A DNA stretch of 64,000 nucleotides from Laspinema sp963821735 (GTDB lineage: Bacteria > Cyanobacteriota > Cyanobacteriia > Cyanobacteriales > Laspinemataceae): NCBI GenBank assembly GCA_963821735.1, contig CAWGFK010000070.1, positions 620,001-684,000 of the forward strand, written 5' to 3'. The notes under the pieces are model-generated. The model was not told the origin of the DNA, ran no database searches, and worked only from the letters and a program-made list of their open reading frames with translations. The translations under genes and the position numbers were made by a program. Shown here in pieces: positions 57,097 to 64,000 of this stretch (position 1 is the first letter of the stretch; each line of letters begins with the position of its first letter).

Positions 57097-58335
57097 ATGG
57101 CAAAACGAGTATTCCGAGTAGGGCTGTTATTGGTCTTGCAATTTACCCTTGCCTGTTGCTGGTGGACGCCAGAGGCATTGGCCCTAACCGAAGAGCAGCA
57201 GTTGATTTCGCAAGCGTGGCGGATCGTGAACTACTCTTATGTAGATGAGAGCTTTAACCATCAAAATTGGTGGTTCGTGCGGCAAAAGGCACTAAAACAT
57301 CCCCTATCCAATCGCGAAGAAACTTATGGGCAGATTCAAGAAATGCTCGCGAGTTTGGATGACCCCTTTACCCGATTATTAAAACCCGATCAGTATCGAA
57401 GTTTACAAGTAAATACCTCGGGAGAGTTAACGGGGGTGGGTTTACAAATTGCCCTAGATGAGGAAACGGGAACTGTCGCCGTGATTGCCCCGATTGATGG
57501 GTCCCCAGGTCAGAAAGCGGGATTGCTCCCGGGCGATCGCATTCTGAAAATTGAAGGCACCTCTACGGTGGGTTTAACCTTAGATGAAGCGGCAGCCAGA
57601 ATGCGCGGCCCCATTGGCACCACCGTCACCCTCACCATTAGACGAGCAGAAACTCAAGCGGTGGAAGAGGTTCCTTTGGTTAGGGAGTTGATTGCCTTAA
57701 ACCCCGTTAACTCAAAATTGCAGCAAACTCCTGATGGTCGTTCCGTAGGCTACATTCGCCTGAGTCAATTCAATGCCAATGCAGCAACCGAAATTGCCCA
57801 GACAGTGCAGGAGTTTGAGGAACAAGGGGCGGATGCCTACATTCTCGACTTGCGGAGCAATCCCGGGGGACTCTTGCAAGCAGGAATAGAAATTGCCCGA
57901 TTGTGGCTCGATGGCGGTACGATAGTCTATACAGTCAACCGACAAGGCATAGTCGGCAGCTTTGAAGCGATGGATGAAGCACTGACAGACGATCCCTTAG
58001 TCGTGTTAGTCGATCGCGGAACTGCCAGCGCCAGTGAAATTCTGGCCGGTGCTCTACAGGATAATGGACGGGCCTTGTTGGTGGGAGAAAAAACGTTTGG
58101 CAAGGGGTTGATTCAGTCCCTATTTGACTTAGCCGATGGTTCGGGATTAGCGGTAACCGTGGCGAAGTACGAAACGCCAAATCACCGGGATATTCATAAG
58201 TTGGGGATCGTTCCGGATAAAGAGGTGGCATTAGATCCCATATCGCGCGATCGCTTGGCAACGGAGTTCGATCGCCAATATCAAGCGGCATTGGACTTAC
58301 TCATTGATCCCAATGTGGTGGCGGGTGTCCACTAG
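57097..58335 (+). CDS. ctpA: Carboxyl-terminal processing protease CtpA (D1 processing)
   Basis: 412 residues. A signal peptide (GLLLVLQFTLACCWWTPEALA) sends it to the lumen or periplasm. A PDZ domain lies at about 105-190 (LTGVGLQIALDEETGTVAV, AGLLPGDRILKIEG). The S41 peptidase domain has the Ser nucleophile in RGTASASEIL and the general-base Lys in GEKTFGKGLIQ. CtpA trims the D1 precursor of photosystem II so the manganese cluster can assemble. Two related proteases (CtpB, CtpC) exist in cyanobacteria; position beside petBD favours CtpA. Confidence 0.85.
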   Translation: MAKRVFRVGLLLVLQFTLACCWWTPEALALTEEQQLISQAWRIVNYSYVDESFNHQNWWFVRQKALKHPLSNREETYGQIQEMLASLDDPFTRLLKPDQYRSLQVNTSGELTGVGLQIALDEETGTVAVIAPIDGSPGQKAGLLPGDRILKIEGTSTVGLTLDEAAARMRGPIGTTVTLTIRRAETQAVEEVPLVRELIALNPVNSKLQQTPDGRSVGYIRLSQFNANAATEIAQTVQEFEEQGADAYILDLRSNPGGLLQAGIEIARLWLDGGTIVYTVNRQGIVGSFEAMDEALTDDPLVVLVDRGTASASEILAGALQDNGRALLVGEKTFGKGLIQSLFDLADGSGLAVTVAKYETPNHRDIHKLGIVPDKEVALDPISRDRLATEFDRQYQAALDLLIDPNVVAGVH

Positions 58336-58645
58336 GGGGGAGTGCTTGTTCAGATCCAGGGGGTGCGTAAGCGACTCGGCTTGAACCGGACAGGGGCCGT
58401 CCTGGGTCAAATTTGAACCACGGGAGGCGGTTTAAGGGTCTAAACCGTTCAATGGATTTAAAAGACCTGGTTTAAGGGCGATCGCCTTAACCCGTTTGGG
58501 AGTGATAGACGCCGGTTTGACAAAGGAGGAGTCGCACTCCCTAACCCTGGACGATCCGGATTGAAAAGTGACACATCCGCAAAGCCAACTTGGAGAGGAC
58601 CTGGGTAAGGTGATTCTAGTGGGTTATGGAAGAGGATGAAACAGT
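58336..58645. other. Spacer between ctpA and the TPR gene
   Basis: No gene or clear terminator was seen. GAGG at 58630-58633 is the likely ribosome-binding site of the next gene. Confidence 0.4.
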
Positions 58646-59437
58646 ATGAATCCTGGCTTTTTTGGTCATCAGCAACATAGAAATAGCTATCCCTGCACTC
58701 CAGATTCGGCTTTGACAAATCAAGGGTCGGGTCTGGTCAAGGGGCCTGCAAGGGGCAAACGCCAGCGCCGGTCTACTTGGGAAGGCCCCTCCCCCACTGG
58801 GGTGGCATTGGGGTCCCAAGGGTTATCCCCGCAGCAGTTACGTCAACAAGCGAGTTTGACGGTTCAACGGGGAGACTATGCCGGGGCGATCGCCCTGCTG
58901 AGTTCGTTAGTCTCGCAGAATCTCGCCAGTGCGATTGACTACAACAATCGGGGGTTGATGTATTTCCAAAGTGGGGAGTATGAGAAAGCTCTAACTGATT
59001 ATAACCAAGCCATCGAGCTAGATTCTCAACTATCCCAAGCCTACAACAATCGGGGTAATTGCTATGCCGCTTTAGGGTTGCGCGTAGAGGCAACCTTGGA
59101 CTATGACATGGCGATCGACCTGAATCCGTTTAACGTGCGGGCGCTGATCAATCAGGGGATCACCTTGCGGGAAATGGAAATCTATGAATTGGCGATCGAG
59201 AATTTTGAAATAGCCTTGGGACTCGGGCAAATTGAAGGGCATATCTTTGCTGAACGAGGCCGGACTTATCATGTGATGGGAGAATGGAATGCGGCGATCG
59301 CCGACTATCGACGGGCCCTGGAATTTTTGCCTGAATCTACCGCTTCATCTCCTGAAGTATCCACCCGGTTGCGATCGCTGGTCAAAAATTGGATTCATGA
59401 ACTGATTGGGTCTTCCGACACCAGTCCCCATTCCTAA
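58646..59437 (+). CDS. TPR repeat protein
   Basis: 263 residues. A basic low-complexity lead of about 60 residues is followed by about five tetratricopeptide repeats (AIDYNNRGLMYFQSGEYEKA, AYNNRGNCYAALGLRVEATL, VRALINQGITLREMEIYELA and so on). No signal peptide or membrane segment. TPR proteins are protein-binding scaffolds; the partner is unknown. The start is tentative because the N-terminal part shows no family features and the conserved region starts at about residue 60. Confidence 0.8.
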   Translation: MNPGFFGHQQHRNSYPCTPDSALTNQGSGLVKGPARGKRQRRSTWEGPSPTGVALGSQGLSPQQLRQQASLTVQRGDYAGAIALLSSLVSQNLASAIDYNNRGLMYFQSGEYEKALTDYNQAIELDSQLSQAYNNRGNCYAALGLRVEATLDYDMAIDLNPFNVRALINQGITLREMEIYELAIENFEIALGLGQIEGHIFAERGRTYHVMGEWNAAIADYRRALEFLPESTASSPEVSTRLRSLVKNWIHELIGSSDTSPHS

Positions 59438-59493
59438 GCCAGAGTCTCAATCATACCCCTCATCCTACTTCCTCGGATAACAACTGTTAGGGA

Positions 59494-59534
59494 AGCATAA
59501 CCGGCAAAAGATGCCAAGGTTATGCTAGTTTTGA
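59494..59534 (+). terminator. Terminator of the TPR gene
   Basis: Stem AGCATAACC / GGTTATGCT with loop, followed by AGTTTTGA, 57 bases past the stop. Confidence 0.65.
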
Positions 59535-59598
59535 AAGCCTGCTCTTACCCTGCCTACCCGCCTTGTTAAGGGGTTAACGCTTCACTGGGGCAGTCGGC

Positions 59599-59976
59599 TT
59601 ATTTATCAATCACAATTTGAACCTTATTGGGATCGACCCGATAGCTGTGTTCTTCCATAATACTCGTCGCTTGTTCCGGAGCCATCAACCGTTGCAGTTC
59701 AGCTTGCAAGCGATTCACGCGGGTTTCAACATGGTTAACTTCAGCCCGAATATCCTGTAAATCTTGCTGCCGAGATTGTTGATACGGAAGCAGGGTGATC
59801 ACCGCAGAGACAGCAACCACCGAAAGCACCGCGTTGACGGCTAACTTCACCGTAGTTTCAGCGGCGATCGCCCGGTAAAGATGTCGCCGTTGGTGCTGTT
59901 GCGACAACCCGCGTCTTTTTGGACGTCGCGTTTCCACAGGTATTAAATGGGGCGTTGAGGGTTGAATTGCATTCAT
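59599..59976 (-). CDS. Single-span membrane protein with coiled coil (FtsL-like layout)
   Basis: 125 residues: a basic cytoplasmic N-terminal region (RRPKRRGLSQQHQRRHLYRA), one transmembrane helix (KLAVNAVLSVVAVSAVITLL), then a coiled coil (QDLQDIRAEVNHVETRVNRLQAELQRL) and a short tail. This bitopic layout resembles the division proteins FtsL/DivIC and Slr1601-like cyanobacterial proteins, but sequence identity is not evident to me, so the role is open. Confidence 0.65.
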   Translation of the reverse strand: MNAIQPSTPHLIPVETRRPKRRGLSQQHQRRHLYRAIAAETTVKLAVNAVLSVVAVSAVITLLPYQQSRQQDLQDIRAEVNHVETRVNRLQAELQRLMAPEQATSIMEEHSYRVDPNKVQIVIDK

Positions 59977-60267
59977 GAGAGTGACTATCCCTTACCTTGC
60001 CTGAAATATCAGTTTCAATTCAAAAAAAAAGCATTAACCGGATCTAACCCGGGCTTTGTGGTTGCGCGGCAGGACGAGCGCGTATCCCACCTGAATTCTA
60101 CTCCCTTGTTTAGAGATCAACAGCCTACCTTAAGACTTTTTTTTGAAAAAGGCTTGCAAAAAATTCCTCAACCCTGCAATCATCCCCCGGATCAACCCGT
60201 TAGGGGATCCTGATTTAGCAATTTTGTGTTATTGCATTAATTTAGGAAACAGGTTCCTGAATAAATA

Positions 60268-60312
60268 GCCGGTCAAGGACCCTTACTCTAGGCAAGGTTC
60301 CTGGACCGGCCC
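60268..60312 (-). terminator. Hairpin downstream of psaM
   Basis: Stem GCCGGTC-AAGGA-CCCTT / AAGG-TTCCTG-GACCGGC, 24 bases past the psaM stop on the minus strand. It is followed on that strand by ATTTATT, a weak T-run. Confidence 0.6.
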
Positions 60313-60335
60313 TGATCCGTTGGACTGGGACAACC

Positions 60336-60431
60336 TTACTTGTACAGTTCGGTTGCCAGACGGAAGGCTAAGATTCCTGGAATTAAAGCAATCACCAGTG
60401 CAACTAAAACTTGGGTTTCAGAGATTCCCAT
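60336..60431 (-). CDS. psaM: Photosystem I reaction centre subunit PsaM (XII)
   Basis: 31 residues beginning MGISETQVLVALVIALIPGI and ending LATELYK, an almost exact match to cyanobacterial PsaM (ISDTQV...LIPGILAFRLATELYK). It has one transmembrane helix at the trimer-forming region of photosystem I. GGAGG is placed 9 bases before the ATG. Too short for ordinary gene finding. Confidence 0.95.
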   Translation of the reverse strand: MGISETQVLVALVIALIPGILAFRLATELYK

Positions 60432-60866
60432 AATGCAGACCTCCTTGATAATTGGATATTTTTAACTACTGTCGGCTATTTCGTGCCGGGAGGAAACCCA
60501 TTGTTACAATATGCAACAAATAGTTCTGCCATTTTACTCCCTCTCGGGACTCAACAGGACTCTCAACGAGGGGGATCAGGGCGAATTTATTCCCGGAAAC
60601 GGGAGATCCGGTGTACTGAAATTTGTAATAAAAGGTTAAGCTGATTGAAGACCGCTGATCATTCGAGCCTAAGTGATTGCCCCCGATTTTGACCGAGGTC
60701 GCTGCAACTAGCCGACTGCTCTCGACTCGCACAGAGGGCTTCACCGGCCCAAATCCCTCGTCAGATGAGGGTTTTTCGCGACTCAAAGGCAGAAAGAGGG
60801 AAAATCATGGCGGAATGATTGGCTTGGTTTCCCTGCGTGACCGCTATCAAGGAAAATTTTTCGTTA
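60432..60866. promoter_or_regulatory. psaM-terC divergent spacer
   Basis: The left side should contain the psaM promoter. Positions 60440-60700 show no gene. The right side contains a terminator-like hairpin (60754-60776) inside the probable terC leader. I looked for a yybP-ykoY manganese riboswitch, common before TerC-family genes, and did not recognise its conserved core. Confidence 0.5.
60754..60776 (+). terminator. Terminator-like hairpin in the terC leader
   Basis: CCCTC-GTCAGAT-GAGGG immediately followed by TTTTT, 91 bases before the terC ATG. It could attenuate terC transcription or end an upstream transcript. Confidence 0.55.
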
Positions 60867-61637
60867 ATGCTAGACCGATTTAGTGATTTTTATCCCCATA
60901 ATATCGGAATTGAAACAGGTTTCCTGCTGCTGATTTTAGTAGCGTTGGAGTCGGTGCTCTCGGCAGACAATGCGATCGCCCTAGCATCGATTGCCCAAGG
61001 ATTATCGGACCCAAAGATCCAGCGTCAGGCCCTCAATTTTGGTCTACTGGCTGCTTTTATCCTGCGGATAGCGCTGATTTTTACCGCCACTTGGGTAATC
61101 AACTTTTGGGAGTTCCAGCTCATTGGAGCGCTTTATTTGTTGTGGTTAGTCTTTCAATATTTTACGTCCTCAGAAGGCGAAGACAATCAGCGCAGTGGCC
61201 CGAAATATAATTCATTGTGGCAAACGATTCCCATCATTGCCATGACGGATTTGGCCTTTTCGTTGGATAGTGTCACCACCGCCATTGCAGTTTCCTCAGA
61301 AATTTGGCTGATTGTTACAGGTGCAACCATTGGCATTGTTGCCCTACGATTTATGGCTGGGTTATTTATCCGCTGGTTGGATGAATATGTTCACCTCGAA
61401 GATGCCGGTTATATTACCGTAGGCTTGGTGGGATTGCGTCTGCTGCTGCGCGTGTTTGACGCCGATTTTATTTTACCGGAATGGTTCTTGATTTCCTCGG
61501 TTGTGGTGTTATTCATCTGGGGATTTTCCCTCAGAAAGCCCGAGACTGAACTGGAAAATGTCGTTGAAGCCGCCCTCAGTAACGATGCAGAGGCCGTGGC
61601 TCCAATTCAGGAAACGGAAGAAGTCATTCAGGACTAA
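60867..61637 (+). CDS. TerC family integral membrane protein
   Basis: 256 residues with about seven transmembrane helices. The TerC hallmark LESVLSADNAIALASIA is near the N terminus and the repeated MTDLAFSLDSVTTAIAVSS in the middle; the acidic residues in both are the likely metal-binding sites. Family members export Mn2+ or, in chloroplasts, aid thylakoid protein insertion. The ATG at 60867, with AAGGA upstream, is preferred to 60819. A bidirectional terminator separates it from ndk. Confidence 0.88.
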   Translation: MLDRFSDFYPHNIGIETGFLLLILVALESVLSADNAIALASIAQGLSDPKIQRQALNFGLLAAFILRIALIFTATWVINFWEFQLIGALYLLWLVFQYFTSSEGEDNQRSGPKYNSLWQTIPIIAMTDLAFSLDSVTTAIAVSSEIWLIVTGATIGIVALRFMAGLFIRWLDEYVHLEDAGYITVGLVGLRLLLRVFDADFILPEWFLISSVVVLFIWGFSLRKPETELENVVEAALSNDAEAVAPIQETEEVIQD

Positions 61638-61692
61638 GCGGTCAGAAGAATTAAGAATTCACCCAGGGAAGTTCTTAATTCTTACCGCTTAG
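61634..61692. terminator. Bidirectional terminator between terC and ndk
   Basis: A long stem, TAAGCGGT-CAG-AAGAATTAAGAA / TTCTTAATTCTTACCGCTTA, overlaps the terC stop. It sits between two convergent genes. Confidence 0.8.
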
Positions 61693-61740
61693 TCCTGGAG
61701 TCTCAAGGTCTTGGCTTCAGAATAAAAGCAGCGATCGCCT

Positions 61741-62190
61741 CTATTCGTAAAGCCAACCTGCCATCGCTGAATCCCAACTCACCAGTTCTTCCGGTGTAAA
61801 CCACAGGCTAATTTCCTTGGCAGCAGTTTCGATCGCATCGGACCCGTGGATCAAGTTGCGTCCGACACTCACACCAAAGTCGCCGCGAATCGTCCCGGGT
61901 TCTGCCGTTAAGGGATTGGTTGCACCAATGATTTTTCGAGCGGAAGAAACCACTCCATCTCCTTCCCATACCATTGCCACCAATGGACCCGAGGTGATGA
62001 ACTTCACTAACCCAGGAAAAAATGCTTTTTCCTGGTGAACCTCGTAATGTTTCTCGGCCAACTCCCGAGGCACGCTCATCATTTTCAGTCCCACCAGGGT
62101 AAACCCTTTGGCTTCAAACCGCCGAATAATTTCCCCGATGAGTTTGCGTTGGACTCCATCGGGCTTGATTGCGATAAATGTCCGTTCCAA
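61741..62190 (-). CDS. ndk: Nucleoside diphosphate kinase
   Basis: 149 residues, the normal length. MERTFIAIKPDGVQRKLIGEI is the conserved start. The active-site His is in NLIHGSDAIETAAKEISLWF. It uses ATP to phosphorylate nucleoside diphosphates through a phospho-His intermediate. It is cytoplasmic and monocistronic. Confidence 0.97.
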   Translation of the reverse strand: MERTFIAIKPDGVQRKLIGEIIRRFEAKGFTLVGLKMMSVPRELAEKHYEVHQEKAFFPGLVKFITSGPLVAMVWEGDGVVSSARKIIGATNPLTAEPGTIRGDFGVSVGRNLIHGSDAIETAAKEISLWFTPEELVSWDSAMAGWLYE

Positions 62191-62498
62191 ACCAATCTCC
62201 TAGCACTTGACGATTAACAACTATCACCCTTTAAGCCTATCTCAGAACGTCCCCTCCTCCAGGTCGGAGCCTGAACCAATTTCTCAACTCATCGGTTCGG
62301 TGTTATCTGAAATACACGAGTTTTCGTGCAATATGCTAACATCCACGGTTATGAGAGCGCTATTTTATTCTGCCGGTTGAGGCCGAATTCACCCCGGTTA
62401 ATCCAGGGAAAGGGAGCGCTGCATGACATCCCTTGGCGGGATGAAAATTAACGATTGAATGGACTGGGAGCGCGTTGTTGCAAGGCCGCGAAGAAATT
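62191..62498. promoter_or_regulatory. ndk-speA divergent spacer
   Basis: The spacer should contain promoters for both genes. A frame starting near 62455 overlaps speA in another phase and is not a gene. A GAGCGCT direct repeat (about 62358 and 62413) is the only pattern noticed. Confidence 0.4.
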
Positions 62499-64000
62499 AT
62501 GGGAGTTAAGCCAAATATCGCCGAGACCAACCTCGGGGAAAACTCGACGGATGGGAACGGGACCGAAGACCGGGGGTCAGGGGCGATCGCCCCAATTGTG
62601 TTGCATCCCTCTAAGCAGGCACAACCTTGGACGATTGAGGAGAGTGAGGAACTGTATCGGATTCAAGGCTGGGGAGAGCCTTATTTTTCCATTAATGCGG
62701 CAGGTCATGTGACGGTCTCTCCCCGAGGCGATCGCGGTGGGTCGTTGGATTTACTGGAACTGGTCCAGGCCCTCGGACAGCGCAATCTGGATTTACCCCT
62801 GCTGATTCGCTTTTCGGATATTTTAGAAGACCGGATCGAGCGGTTGAATGCTTGCTTTTCTAAGGCGATCGCTCGCTACAAGTACCCCGGAGTCTATCGG
62901 GGTGTATTTCCAGTCAAGTGCAACCAACAACGCCATCTGATTGAGGATTTAGTCCGCTTCGGTCAACCCCATCAATTTGGCCTGGAAGCAGGTTCTAAAC
63001 CCGAACTGATGATTGCCCTCGCGACGCTGAAAACCGAGGGGGCCCTGGTGATTTGTAATGGCTACAAAGACCGAGAATACATTGAAACGGCAATTTTAGC
63101 CCAGCGGCTGGGTCAACGGGCGATCGTGGTGATCGAACAGTTGGAAGAGGTGGAGATGGTGATCGCTGCCTCGAAAAACCTCGGGATTCAGCCCATCTTA
63201 GGGGTGCGGGCTAAACTGATGAGCAAAGGGATTGGCCGCTGGGGGGGTTCCTCGGGCGATCGGGCTAAATTTGGTCTGACTATTCCTGAAATCATCCATG
63301 CGGTAGATCAACTTGCTGCCGCTGATATGCTCTCCTGTCTCCAGTTGTTACATTTCCATATTGGTTCGCAAATTTCTGCCATTAGCAAGGTGAAAGATGC
63401 TATCCGCGAATCCAGCCAGATTTATGTAGAGTTGGCCAAGTTGGGAGCCAATATGAAGTATTTGGATGTTGGCGGTGGTTTAGGCGTCGATTACGATGGC
63501 TCTAAAACCAATTTCCATGCTTCCAAAAACTACAATATGCAAAACTACGCCAATGATATTGTGGCGGAAGTGAAGGAAGCTTGCGAAGAAGGTCAGGTGC
63601 CGATGCCGACTCTAATTAGTGAAAGTGGACGGGCGATCGCCTCCCATCAGTCGGTGTTAATTTTTAATGTCCTCGGCACCAGTGATGTCTCGATTCAACC
63701 CCCAGAACCGAGTACGGAAAAAGAACATCTGATTCTGCGGAATCTGTCAGATACCTATCACTCAATTAAAGCTGAAAATTACCAAGAAGCCTATCACGAT
63801 GCTATCCAATTTAAAGAGGAGGCGATTAGCTTATTTAATTTCGGCTACTTGAGTTTGCGGGAACGCGCCAGGGCGGAACAACTCTACTGGGCTTGTTGTG
63901 GGAAAATCCAGGAAATTGTTCGGGGTGTCGATTATGTCCCGGATGATTTGGAGGAGTTGGAAAAAATTATGGCCTCCATCTACTACATTAATTTGTCGGT
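62499..64000 (+). CDS. speA: Biosynthetic arginine decarboxylase SpeA (5' part)
   Basis: The frame is open from ATG 62499 to the right edge, about 500 codons of the ~650 expected. Family features: PWTIEESEELYRIQGWGEPYF; PVKCNQQRHLIEDLV, containing the PLP-binding Lys; HFHIGSQI; LDVGGGLGVDYDGS; and LISESGRAIASHQSVL. A polar N-terminal extension of about 35 residues precedes them. The enzyme makes agmatine from arginine, the entry to polyamine synthesis. The C-terminal third lies outside the window. Confidence 0.95.
   Translation, partial: MGVKPNIAETNLGENSTDGNGTEDRGSGAIAPIVLHPSKQAQPWTIEESEELYRIQGWGEPYFSINAAGHVTVSPRGDRGGSLDLLELVQALGQRNLDLPLLIRFSDILEDRIERLNACFSKAIARYKYPGVYRGVFPVKCNQQRHLIEDLVRFGQPHQFGLEAGSKPELMIALATLKTEGALVICNGYKDREYIETAILAQRLGQRAIVVIEQLEEVEMVIAASKNLGIQPILGVRAKLMSKGIGRWGGSSGDRAKFGLTIPEIIHAVDQLAAADMLSCLQLLHFHIGSQISAISKVKDAIRESSQIYVELAKLGANMKYLDVGGGLGVDYDGSKTNFHASKNYNMQNYANDIVAEVKEACEEGQVPMPTLISESGRAIASHQSVLIFNVLGTSDVSIQPPEPSTEKEHLILRNLSDTYHSIKAENYQEAYHDAIQFKEEAISLFNFGYLSLRERARAEQLYWACCGKIQEIVRGVDYVPDDLEELEKIMASIYYINLS

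Noticed and set aside
60640..60850. yybP-ykoY riboswitch before terC
   Set aside because: The conserved core of that riboswitch was not recognised; only a simple terminator hairpin is visible.
62455..62712. 85-codon frame at the speA start
   Set aside because: It lies in another phase over the speA coding region, which itself is open to the window end and clearly conserved.

Overview
The window is cyanobacterial. It is dense in the HIP1 octamer GCGATCGC and carries a full beta-carboxysome operon, CO2-uptake NDH-1 genes, petBD, psaM and ctpA. The large intergenic spacers, dispersed small repeats, CHAT and hemagglutinin genes and a PatD-like gene suggest a filamentous, Oscillatoriales-type genome. 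That placement is inference; no rRNA or tRNA gene was found.

Layout. 1-4.2 kb: the dprA 3' end, a hemerythrin protein, an SDR oxidoreductase and a small unknown gene. 4.2-9.2 kb (minus strand): ccmK2-ccmK1-ccmL-ccmM-ccmN-ccmO, the shell and core of the beta-carboxysome. 9.98-15.07 kb (plus strand, divergent): ndhF4-ndhD4-cupB, a CO2-hydrating NDH-1 module. Together these two units form a carbon-concentrating locus, one raising internal bicarbonate and the other fixing it. 15.8-17.7 kb: acetolactate synthase with a C-terminal zinc ribbon. 18.7-23.2 kb: two convergent receiver/histidine-kinase genes. 23.8-31.2 kb: an SDR, a PlsY/PEP-synthase-like fusion, a CAP-domain protein, small unknown proteins and an alcohol dehydrogenase. 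31.4-36.0 kb: an exported hemagglutinin-type protein joined to a CHAT protease by a 24-bp repeat tract. 36.0-37.8 kb: a JAMM peptidase and a MoeB-rhodanese E1-like enzyme. 39-43.4 kb: a methyltransferase, a probable 37-residue membrane protein, a double ABC ATPase, a zinc-ribbon protein and a PatD-like gene. 43.7-49.3 kb: Rel (ppGpp), Dus and a REC-GGDEF-degenerate EAL protein. 50.1-54.7 kb: an unknown gene, a CHAT-FHA protein and a pyruvyltransferase-family protein. 55.3-64 kb: petD-petB, ctpA, a TPR protein, a coiled-coil membrane protein, psaM, TerC, ndk and the 5' part of speA.

Two themes stand out. First, spacers hold at least three families of small non-coding elements with terminal inverted repeats and recognisable target duplications of 7, 8 and 12 bp. 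One element is nested inside another, and one pair is in tandem sharing the same 12-bp duplication. Second, five genes (ccmM, ndhD4, ilvB, dus and a small secreted protein) are each broken by exactly one extra base, and the hemagglutinin-CHAT gene by net loss of one base in its repeat tract. Because four of these are conserved housekeeping or photosynthesis genes, sequencing or assembly error is the leading explanation, and they are annotated here as joined genes.

I do not see a wholly new multi-gene system that I can defend. The best leads are the hemagglutinin-CHAT protein, the CHAT-FHA pair, the PlsY/PEP-synthase fusion, the zinc-ribbon acetolactate synthase and the mobile-element families.
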